From positions 1-64,000 of the forward strand of contig NZ_WOWP01000001.1 of NCBI RefSeq assembly GCF_009741375.1: a DNA stretch of 64,000 bases, in the 5' to 3' direction. Shown piece after piece: positions 1 to 7,625 of this stretch. Both the position numbers and the translations under genes were made by a program. Below the pieces are notes generated by a model, which had not been told where the DNA came from, searched no databases, and saw only the letters and a list, made by a program, of their open reading frames with translations. The stretch comes from Flavobacterium rakeshii. Its GTDB lineage: Bacteria; Bacteroidota; Bacteroidia; Flavobacteriales; Flavobacteriaceae. Positions within the stretch are counted from its first letter, which is position 1. Every line of letters starts with the position of its first letter.

Positions 1-1140
1 TGTTTGAGGCGATAGCCGAGTTCGGATGGTTTAGCCGAGAGCCATAATTTTTAGCCTAAGGCATCTAAGCCCGACTTTTTCGTTCTTTTGTGTCAGGGAC
101 AAAAGAACAAGAATTAATTTTAGATTTCTCCACTCCACTTCGTTACGGTCGAAATGGAAAAAGATTCCTTCCTCCGTCAGAATGACAACACTATTACATA
201 ACATACTAAAGCCCGAGTAAGCACATCACAGTGGCAAACGGCCTAAGGTGCTGTGGCGTAAAGAAAATTATAAACGAGGCGTAAAAAAGCATCCGTTGTT
301 TGAGGCGATAGCCGAGTTCGGATGGTTTAGCCGAGAGCCATAATTTTTAGCCTAAAGGATCTAAGCCCGACTTTTTCGTTCTTTTGTGTCAGGGACAAAA
401 GGACAAATATTATTTAATTGAGATTTCTCAACTCCACTTCGTTGCAGTCGAAATAGAAAAAGATCCTTACTCTCGTCAGGATGACAACACTATTACATAA
501 CATACTAATACACGAGTAAGCACACAACAGTATCAAACGGTCTAAGATGCTGTGGCGTATAGAAAATTATAAACGAGACGTAAAAGCATCCGTTGTTTGA
601 GGCAATAGCCGAGTTCGGATGGTTTAGCCGAGAGCCATAATTTTTAGCCTAAAGCATCAAAGCCTTGAACTTTTCGTTCTTTTGTTTCAAGACAAAAGAA
701 CAGTCTTAGTTTTAGATTTCTCCACTCCACTTCGTTACGGTCGAAATGGAAGAAGATCCTTCCTCCGTCAGGATGACAACACTATTACATAATATACTAA
801 AACACAAGTAAGCAAACCGCTGTAGCAAACGGCCTAAGGTGCTGTGGCGTATATAAAATTATAAACGAGGCGTAATAAGCATCCGCTGTTTGAGGCGATA
901 GCCGAGTTCGGATGGTTTAGCCGAGAGCCATAATTTTTAGCCTAAAGCATCACAGCCTTGAACTTTTGGTTCTTTTGTTTCAAGACAAAAGAACAGTCTT
1001 ATTTTTAGATTTCTCCACTCCACTTCGTTACGGTCGAAATGGAAAAGCTCTTTCCTTCGTCAAGCTGGCGCGAGCGTCCCGCTCGTGCTGTAAACAGTAA
1101 AAAGAGATCCTTCCTCCGTCAGGATGACAAACATACAGAC
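1..1140. repeat. tandem array of four ~295-bp repeat units
   Basis: Four copies begin at 1, 297, 594 and 887 (periods 296, 297, 293), each opening with TGTTTGAGGC and running through a perfect 10-bp hairpin (GTTCTTTTGT / ACAAAAGAAC in the better copies) and a module that includes CGTTACGGTCGAAATGG. The same unit occurs singly at about 4090, 5025, 19,590 and 54,700. There is no convincing coding potential; the ORF at 1028-1315 is repeat sequence read backwards. The array fills the whole gap before the first gene, and the window edge cuts it. Confidence 0.9.
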
Positions 1141-1196
1141 CAAACCAGCAACTACAAACCACTAACCCTAAACTAATAACATCAATACCCATTACA

Positions 1197-1736
1197 ATGA
1201 AAAACATAAGTATAAAACAGTACACAGCCCTGCAGGATACCCTTATGTATGATGCCGTACTGGAACACCTTAACCAAAAAAATACCTTTGCCGGCAGGAG
1301 CATGGATACCAACAAAATGCCTTATGCTAATGTAAAGTACTGCATTAGGCTATTGCCAAAAATAAACAGCTGGAAGGGTATTTGCCAACTCTTCACTATT
1401 TGCTTTGATATTACCGAAGCTGAGTTTTGGGCAAGCCCGATAGCCGAATATTTTCCGGCAAAAAAATACCTGGTAAGTGAGTTTGAAACAATCATTACTA
1501 CCGAAAGTAAGGCACTCGCCTCTCAGTCAACCGATGCGCATTTGTGGCACATGGCGGGCGCCGACAGGTTAAAGCCTTACAGCGACACACTCCCCCTGCT
1601 TCAATTAGGAAAACTGTTTGGTCAATACCCATTTGATTTAGGCAGGAAACCTTATGGCGAAATATTTAGCCTGCTGGTACAAACCAAAACCCAAAACGAA
1701 GTGGAACACGACTACCAAAAACTGAATAGTAAGTAG
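1197..1736 (+). CDS. phage tail-region protein, possible tail assembly chaperone
   Basis: A soluble 179-aa protein without signal peptide or membrane segment. It is the first intact gene after the repeat array and lies upstream of the tail genes that lead to the tape measure. The early motif ISIKQYTAL, the size and the position recall tail assembly chaperones of siphoviruses, but this is inference from context; I do not recognise a specific family. The ATG at 1197 follows a non-coding stretch. A degenerate repeat separates it from the next gene at 2012, so it may be transcribed separately. Confidence 0.5.
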   Translation: MKNISIKQYTALQDTLMYDAVLEHLNQKNTFAGRSMDTNKMPYANVKYCIRLLPKINSWKGICQLFTICFDITEAEFWASPIAEYFPAKKYLVSEFETIITTESKALASQSTDAHLWHMAGADRLKPYSDTLPLLQLGKLFGQYPFDLGRKPYGEIFSLLVQTKTQNEVEHDYQKLNSK

Positions 1737-1762
1737 TGTTTAGTAATCGCTAATTCAGTAAA

Positions 1763-1955
1763 TGAGATCCTTCCACCGTCAGGATGACAAACGCACTCTG
1801 TCATTTTGAGCGCAACGAAGTGGAGTCGAAAAATCTCAAATTAATCTCAAACAGCCTAAAGCACCCCAGCCTTGAACTTTTGGTTCTTTTGTTTCAATAC
1901 AAAAGAACAGGTGAGATTGCCACGTCGTTCCTCCTCGCAATGACAGCCTGTATAA
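1763..1955. repeat. partial copy of the dispersed repeat
   Basis: It contains the GATCCTTCC..GTCAGGATGACA module, a GCAACGAAGTGGAGTCGAAA piece, the GTTCTTTTGT / ACAAAAGAAC hairpin and the module GCCACGTCGTTCCTCCTCG. It sits between two phage tail genes. The small ORFs read from it on both strands are artefacts. Confidence 0.8.
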
Positions 1956-2011
1956 ACGTAATACAGAAACAACCCGCAACAAAAAACAAGTAACTCAAAA
2001 CCCAAAACAAC

Positions 2012-2461
2012 ATGGACATTGTACGTTTTCTTCAGCAAATAGCCGAAGGCCAAAATCTTATTTACCACTACGGAAAAAAAGCCGCCCTAAACCTACTGGA
2101 AGGCAAAGGCGAACCTAACACAACTTATTTCCTTCATGAAATTACCAAACGTAAAAGCGAATACAACGACACCGGAACAAAAATCGTAGCCGATAATTAC
2201 TCGGGTAAATTCTTCCTTGTAAAACAGTCGGACTTAGACCAGCAGTATTTTGCAGAGCGCGACCCAAACCAAACCGGGAAGTTTACCCAAAACATAGAGC
2301 CGTTACTTACAGTATTCCAAACACTGGGTAACAAAATTGCCTGCAGGGGTATTGCCGTACATCAGTGGGAAAACATAGATGTTACCGATGCCCTCGATGC
2401 TAATATGGACGGACTGCTTTGCTCCTACTCCGTTAGAATCCCGGTAGGCTATGAGCAGTAG
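2012..2461 (+). CDS. phage virion/tail-completion-like protein
   Basis: A 149-aa soluble protein of unknown family. Its stop overlaps the next start by 11 bp (2451-2461), so the pair is probably translationally coupled. In this order (before an HK97 gp10-like gene and the tail structural genes) a neck or tail-terminator role is plausible, but no catalytic motif is visible. Assignment as a phage structural gene rests on the operon. Confidence 0.5.
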   Translation: MDIVRFLQQIAEGQNLIYHYGKKAALNLLEGKGEPNTTYFLHEITKRKSEYNDTGTKIVADNYSGKFFLVKQSDLDQQYFAERDPNQTGKFTQNIEPLLTVFQTLGNKIACRGIAVHQWENIDVTDALDANMDGLLCSYSVRIPVGYEQ

Positions 2462-2927
2462 TACAGCTATTTTAAAAGCCGAATTCAACCTTCTTAAAGA
2501 AGAACTCATTGCAAAATATGATGAGTTAGGTATGCGTGCCTCCGGAAACTGGGCTAATACACTTAAAGTTGAAGCTGAAAGCTATAGTGCACAAATTACG
2601 GGTGCTGCATACAGCGAAGCTCTGGAAAACGGTTACAAACCCGGTAAGCAACCACCCAGTGAGGCCATAGAGCAATGGATTATTGCAAAAGGAATTTCGG
2701 CTCAAATTGAAGGCGATATATCCATTAGCAGCCTTGCCTACCTTATTGCCCGAAAAATAGGTCGCGAAGGCTGGGACAGAGCAAACCATGGCGGCACCGA
2801 ACTGATAAGCAGTGTAATTACCCCACAGCGAATGCAGCTTATTATTGACAAGGTAAGTGAAAATGAACTAATACTTGTAACAAGTGATATTACTAATCTC
2901 CTAAACTCTTTTTATGATAGTATTTAA
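2451..2927 (+). CDS. HK97 gp10-like head-tail/minor structural protein
   Basis: The 158-aa product has a helical N-terminus, then a segment reading GKQPPSEAIEQWIIAKGI (about residues 66-83) and SLAYLIARKIGREGW (about 95-109). This pattern, a proline-rich loop followed by an AIARKI-type helix, is typical of HK97 gp10-like neck proteins in Bacteroidota phages, which help close the tail onto the head. It overlaps the gene before by 11 bp and the gene after by 14 bp, so the three form one translation-coupled unit. Family identification is by pattern recall, not a search. Confidence 0.6.
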   Translation: MSSSTAILKAEFNLLKEELIAKYDELGMRASGNWANTLKVEAESYSAQITGAAYSEALENGYKPGKQPPSEAIEQWIIAKGISAQIEGDISISSLAYLIARKIGREGWDRANHGGTELISSVITPQRMQLIIDKVSENELILVTSDITNLLNSFYDSI

Positions 2928-4056
2928 AACCCCTATTGATACCACCCGCCTCAGGATGGCATATAATAACGACGTACTTAGCTTTTACGACAACTTTTTG
3001 ATAAAGCCAAAGTACTGCGACATCACACTGGGAGAAACACCCATAAGGCTTTTCCCTGCTCCCGACGGGACTTTTTTCCTAAACCTCAAGCCTTATGTTA
3101 CATCGCTTATAAACACCCGCAATTTTGAAGATACATTGAGTCCGTCAATAGGTGGTATAAGTCCGTCTACTTACGTAAAGGCCTTTAGTGATGGTACCTA
3201 TTTGGAGCAGGAAATCCATTTTACCATTTACTTTCAAAACGATACCCAAACACAGGCTTCTTATAACCTAACATGGCTCGCAGGGGTTAATCAGCACACT
3301 GATTATTACCGCCGTTCAATTACTGATTATTTTCCGCTTACTCCTTCGAAGTCCGACAGTACGAAGCATTTTTACCTTAAATACTGGGAAGGCTATCCGT
3401 TTGATATTACCATGCACATGCCAAACACACAGTATTTTACTTTAAAAAATAACACCACTACCCTATCTACACAAATGCTTACACGCGGCAGGGTATCAAG
3501 ACTGGTACTTAGCGACGGACGTACCGATGAAACACTGGAAAACGTACTCCCACTTATTGAAGGTCATAACGAACTGAGATTTAAGGCCAGTAGTACCGAT
3601 AGTGATAACGATACTTTTATAACGCTCGAAAAAATTCCGTATAAAAAAGGGGCTTATCTAAAATGGCTCAACTCCTTTGGCGGTTACAGTTACTGGCTTT
3701 TTGAAAACACCTATAGTATTGACCGAAGCACAAAATACATGGGCGAAATTGATAACGACTACAGTAATATAGATCGTTCCTTTGGCCGTAACATACAAAT
3801 AGGAAAAGAAAGTCTTGATACCTATAAAATCACTGCCGAACTACTTAGTGAAAACGAACGCCGTATTGTTGAAGGAATTCTGGAAAGCCCAAAAGTATAC
3901 TTTTTTACAGGGAAACCTCTTAGCCAAAACAACAAAAACAACTGGGTAGAGGTTACGCTTAAAACAGGCAGCGCCCGCGTTAAAAACCCGAAACAGCCGT
4001 TAACCAACTTTACGTTTGATATTGAGCTTCCGCAGCGATATACAATAAGTTTGTAA
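2914..4056 (+). CDS. phage tail structural protein (distal-tail-like)
   Basis: A 380-aa protein rich in beta-forming and aromatic residues with no signal peptide or membrane segment. It overlaps the gp10-like gene by 14 bp, and after an insertion of a lipoprotein gene and two repeats comes the 741-aa structural protein. Its position and composition suit a distal tail or baseplate component, but I recognise no specific domain. Downstream of it the + strand operon is interrupted by 1.3 kb of repeat and opposite-strand sequence. Confidence 0.5.
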   Translation: MIVFKTPIDTTRLRMAYNNDVLSFYDNFLIKPKYCDITLGETPIRLFPAPDGTFFLNLKPYVTSLINTRNFEDTLSPSIGGISPSTYVKAFSDGTYLEQEIHFTIYFQNDTQTQASYNLTWLAGVNQHTDYYRRSITDYFPLTPSKSDSTKHFYLKYWEGYPFDITMHMPNTQYFTLKNNTTTLSTQMLTRGRVSRLVLSDGRTDETLENVLPLIEGHNELRFKASSTDSDNDTFITLEKIPYKKGAYLKWLNSFGGYSYWLFENTYSIDRSTKYMGEIDNDYSNIDRSFGRNIQIGKESLDTYKITAELLSENERRIVEGILESPKVYFFTGKPLSQNNKNNWVEVTLKTGSARVKNPKQPLTNFTFDIELPQRYTISL

Positions 4057-4074
4057 AGTTGTAAAGTCAAAAGT

Positions 4075-4385
4075 CATAAAGTCCTTATGTTTTAAACTTA
4101 GGAATAAATGAGATCCTTTCTTCGTCAGAATGACAGGCACGAGTGAGCACACAACAGTGAAAAACGGCCTAAGGTGCTGTGGCGTATAGAAAATTATAAA
4201 CGAGGCGCAAAAAGCATCCGCTGTTTGAGGCGATAGCCGAGTTCGGATGATTTAGCCGAGAGCCATATTTTTTAGCCTAAAGCATCTAAGTCCGACTTTT
4301 TGGTTCTTTTGTGTCACGGACAAAAGAACAGTCTTATTTTTAGATTTCTCCACTCCACTTCGTTACGGTCGAAATGACAACAGGA
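4075..4385. repeat. single copy of the ~295-bp dispersed repeat
   Basis: The copy's TGTTTGAGG landmark is at 4222, with the hairpin GTTCTTTTGT / ACAAAAGAAC around 4304-4330 and the CGTTACGGTCGAAATGACA module at its end. It fills the space between a phage tail gene and an oppositely oriented lipoprotein gene. Confidence 0.9.
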
Positions 4386-4419
4386 GTAACCACACCACAG
4401 TAAAAAGCTAATATTAAAA

Positions 4420-4965
4420 TTACTCCTCTTCTATAAGTCCCGGAACCTTATCCATAATCAAGGGAGGTGGCGGAGGTGGTAGTTTATACTGAAGTATACC
4501 ACTCTTAAAATCATGGAATTCTATAGGCTTTAAATCACAGTCCTTAAGGGCTATAATATCATATACTACCTGTTTCTGACTATCGGTTTCTAGATTTGGT
4601 ATATAAAACGTAGTTTTTACACTATCTGCCTGAGTATTAATATCCAGTTGGTAGTAACTTGCATCTGCCATATGTCCATAATCAACTTTGGCATCAAAAA
4701 CAGCTTTACTACGGTCTAACATTTCATTTATTTTCTTTTTCCCTATAATACAGTAGGAATATTTATAGAGAAAAGTATCTTTAAAAGAATCACGAGGATT
4801 AATCTCTTCGCAGTAAAAAAGGGTATCCCCTTTTAGTTCAATCCCAAATCGGGGTTCGTTGAGGTTTATGCCGCTACCCACTGTGAGTACTAAACTTTCA
4901 GGCTGCGGCTGTTGCTTTACAGTACAGGATATTACCAAAAACGAAAGTAAAACATATCTCTTCAT
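4420..4965 (-). CDS. lipoprotein of unknown function
   Basis: A 181-aa protein with a short signal peptide and a lipobox ending in Cys14 (LVISC), so it is probably anchored in a membrane. Near the C-terminus is a run of six prolines followed by an acidic end. It is encoded against the phage tail genes and is bounded on both sides by copies of the ~295-bp repeat, so it looks inserted into the phage cluster. A perfect TATATTTG box lies 27-34 bp upstream of the start. I do not recognise the family. Confidence 0.75.
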   Translation of the reverse strand: MKRYVLLSFLVISCTVKQQPQPESLVLTVGSGINLNEPRFGIELKGDTLFYCEEINPRDSFKDTFLYKYSYCIIGKKKINEMLDRSKAVFDAKVDYGHMADASYYQLDINTQADSVKTTFYIPNLETDSQKQVVYDIIALKDCDLKPIEFHDFKSGILQYKLPPPPPPLIMDKVPGLIEEE

Positions 4966-4991
4966 AAGGGTAAGGTTAAAAAGCTGTAAAC

Positions 4992-4999
4992 CAAATATA
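4992..4999 (-). promoter_or_regulatory. -7 box TATATTTG for the lipoprotein gene
   Basis: A perfect match to the Bacteroidota -7 consensus TAnnTTTG on the minus strand, at a suitable distance upstream of the ATG at 4965. I see no clear -33 TTTG at the right spacing. Confidence 0.55.
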
Positions 5000-5024
5000 A
5001 TTAAAAATAAACATCATTGTTACT

Positions 5025-5335
5025 GAAGATTTCTCCGCTACACTCCGTTTCGGTCGAAATGGAAAAAGAGATCCTTCCTTCGTCAGGATGACAGGCACGA
5101 GTGAGCACACAACAGTGAAAACGGCCTAAGGTGCTGTGGCGTAAAGAAAATTATAAATGAGGCGTAAAAAGCATCCGCTGTTTGAGGCGATAGCCGAGTT
5201 CGGATGGTTTAGCCGAGAGCCATATTTTTTAGCCTAAAGCATCTAAACCCGACTTTTTGGTTCTTTTGTGTCACGGACAAAAGAAGAGCTGAGATAAGAT
5301 TGCCACGTCGTTCCTCCTCGCAATAACAGTCTCCT
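5025..5335. repeat. single copy of the ~295-bp dispersed repeat
   Basis: The TGTTTGAGG landmark is at 5179 and the copy ends in the module GCCACGTCGTTCCTCCTCG. Together with the copy at 4075 it brackets the lipoprotein gene. The remaining bases to 5390 are AT-rich and hold no feature I can name. Confidence 0.9.
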
Positions 5336-5390
5336 TTCTATTCTCTATTATCTCCCATCTTAAAAAAATATTTGACCATAACAAAACAAC

Positions 5391-7616
5391 TTGTCTCTCT
5401 TACTTTACATTAACGGGCAGTTAATGGACTTAGACGCAGGCGAGGTTATTGCCCAAACCAAACAGGTAAACGACCTTAACAGCCTTGAAGACCGTCAGTC
5501 CAGCTTTACCAACAAGTTTAAACTTCCTAAAACGGCAAATAATGTAAGGGCTCTGGACCACATGACTCTTACCGGAAATGCCTCAAACGTACCTTATAAA
5601 AAAAATCAGTGTACACTGTATAATGACTTAGGGGAATGCTTTATAAATAACGGCTATACTGTGATAACCGACTCTGGCGATTACTATGAAGCTGTAGTTT
5701 ACGACGGTATAGTAGACTTATTTAAGACTATAGAAAACGATTCTCTGGCTAATTTAAGCCTTGAAAATATAGAGCACATTAAAAATATAACTAGTGTAAT
5801 TAACTCATGGAATCAGGACCTGCCCTATCGTTATATACTTGCTGACTATAACGGGCAATATACTTACCTAAAAGGAAATAACCCTAATCACACCCCTATA
5901 ATTTTTATAGACTATTTGGTTCCAAGTATTAACGTAGCATGGTTATGGGATAAGATATTTAAAAAATACGGATTTGAATACTCGGGATCCATATTTGAGT
6001 CAGATGATTTCAAAAATCTTTGGTTAACCTACCCAAAAGGCTCAGAAAACACTAGTGAAATACTTTTTAAAAGTACGCCCGAAAAATGGCACTGGAAAAA
6101 ACGTTATAACGCCGAATGGAAAACTTACTCTGCTTCTTATTACCAACCCGAAATTAATGAACTGGAAGTAAACTGGAGTGAAAATGATGACCCCGAGCGT
6201 ATACGTTACCTTAAAGCTCCGCAATCGGGTATGTACAGGTTAAATATAAGCGGAAACCTTGGCGAAATTAATACAGCCGTAGATTTGGTTGTTTGTAAAA
6301 ATGCCGATGCTCACGGCGAGTTTCTTGCCTACGATGCTATTCCGATTCCTGAGTTTTATGTAGCACAACAAAACATACAACCTTTTACTGACTTTAGTAC
6401 CTCAAAAACATTTAGACTTGAAGAAGGCGAAACCGTATGCCTTGTATTTAGAAATGCGAACAATAAATTCAGGTTTTGGAATACCCCCTTGTTATCTGTT
6501 ACATTTACCCAGCTGGAAATAGGGCAAACTAATTTTACCGATGTCCTTTCTGACTTTTCAATAAAAGATTTCCTAAAAGAAATAATATACCGTTTCGGGC
6601 TGGTTTTGTACAAGGATAAAAATGAAAATAAATATGAATTTATAACCCTTACAGAACAATTAACCACACCTAAAAGTGTAGATTGGAGTAAAAAATTTGC
6701 CCGTAAATTAAACGAAAAATATATATACGGGAGTTATGCACAGCAAAACTGGTTTAGGTATAAATACAACAGCGAAGGTGCTACACATAACGATCATTAT
6801 ATAAGGGTTAGTAACGAAAATTTAAATGAAAGTAAAGACAGTATAAAATCGAAAATATACAGTCCGGAATCTTACACAAGTCCTCTTAATGGACTCACCA
6901 ATATTTATAAGTTTTGGGAAAAAGAAGTTGTAGAAGCTACCGAGGAAAACGAGGCTACAGTTTCCTACAAATCATTAGATAAAAGGTTTTATCTTATGCG
7001 TTCCAAACAGGTTATTAACACTACAAGAGTATGGAGCATGGCTCTTGCTGAGAATACTTTCACTTCTAAATATTATAAGGAAACCTTTGAAAGGTTATCT
7101 TTCTTTGATATTATAAATACCTACTACACTCCACTTAAAAATATACTCGAAAAAGCGCTTATTGTTAATGCCGAAATGTTTTTAAATGATACAGATATAA
7201 CCAATTTCGATTTTAAAAAGCTGTATTACATAGATGCCCTTTCAGGCTATTTTCTGGTAAATAAAATAAACAACTACATACCGGGTAAACTTACAAAATG
7301 CGAACTGGTAAGAGTCAACTATTCGCCACCACAAACCAATTTTGTTTTAGGTCCAATAGTGCGTACCCCGTCATTAACCATAAACAATGTAGTAAGGCTT
7401 ACACCTACTACTTACCATGTAGGCTATTATACCAATTTCCCTACAAGGTTTGATGTACTGCACCAGTACTCACCCGATGGTGTTAACTGGAAAACAGGCA
7501 GAATAACTGTAACGCCACAACAACAGGATGTTTTAACAACCAGTGTAAAAGCAACCCATTTCAGGCTACTGTACAACAGTACCAAAACCTACTCCAATAT
7601 TTTTAAACTTGACTAA
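5391..7616 (+). CDS. large phage tail/baseplate structural protein
   Basis: A 741-aa protein starting with TTG; an in-frame stop at 5379-5381 excludes a longer start, and the next ATG (codon 12) would remove the opening SLLLYINGQ, which looks like a genuine beta-strand start. It has no signal peptide. The last ~90 residues resemble a small beta-sandwich domain. It ends 9 bp before the tape measure gene, so the two are surely co-expressed. It is likely a virion component of the tail tip; I do not recognise an enzyme motif. Confidence 0.6.
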   Translation: MSLLLYINGQLMDLDAGEVIAQTKQVNDLNSLEDRQSSFTNKFKLPKTANNVRALDHMTLTGNASNVPYKKNQCTLYNDLGECFINNGYTVITDSGDYYEAVVYDGIVDLFKTIENDSLANLSLENIEHIKNITSVINSWNQDLPYRYILADYNGQYTYLKGNNPNHTPIIFIDYLVPSINVAWLWDKIFKKYGFEYSGSIFESDDFKNLWLTYPKGSENTSEILFKSTPEKWHWKKRYNAEWKTYSASYYQPEINELEVNWSENDDPERIRYLKAPQSGMYRLNISGNLGEINTAVDLVVCKNADAHGEFLAYDAIPIPEFYVAQQNIQPFTDFSTSKTFRLEEGETVCLVFRNANNKFRFWNTPLLSVTFTQLEIGQTNFTDVLSDFSIKDFLKEIIYRFGLVLYKDKNENKYEFITLTEQLTTPKSVDWSKKFARKLNEKYIYGSYAQQNWFRYKYNSEGATHNDHYIRVSNENLNESKDSIKSKIYSPESYTSPLNGLTNIYKFWEKEVVEATEENEATVSYKSLDKRFYLMRSKQVINTTRVWSMALAENTFTSKYYKETFERLSFFDIINTYYTPLKNILEKALIVNAEMFLNDTDITNFDFKKLYYIDALSGYFLVNKINNYIPGKLTKCELVRVNYSPPQTNFVLGPIVRTPSLTINNVVRLTPTTYHVGYYTNFPTRFDVLHQYSPDGVNWKTGRITVTPQQQDVLTTSVKATHFRLLYNSTKTYSNIFKLD

Positions 7617-7625
7617 CACAAAACA

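Noticed and set aside
1-1140. CRISPR array
   Set aside because: Units are about 295 bp and repeated in full, without short direct repeats and unique spacers, and there are no cas genes.
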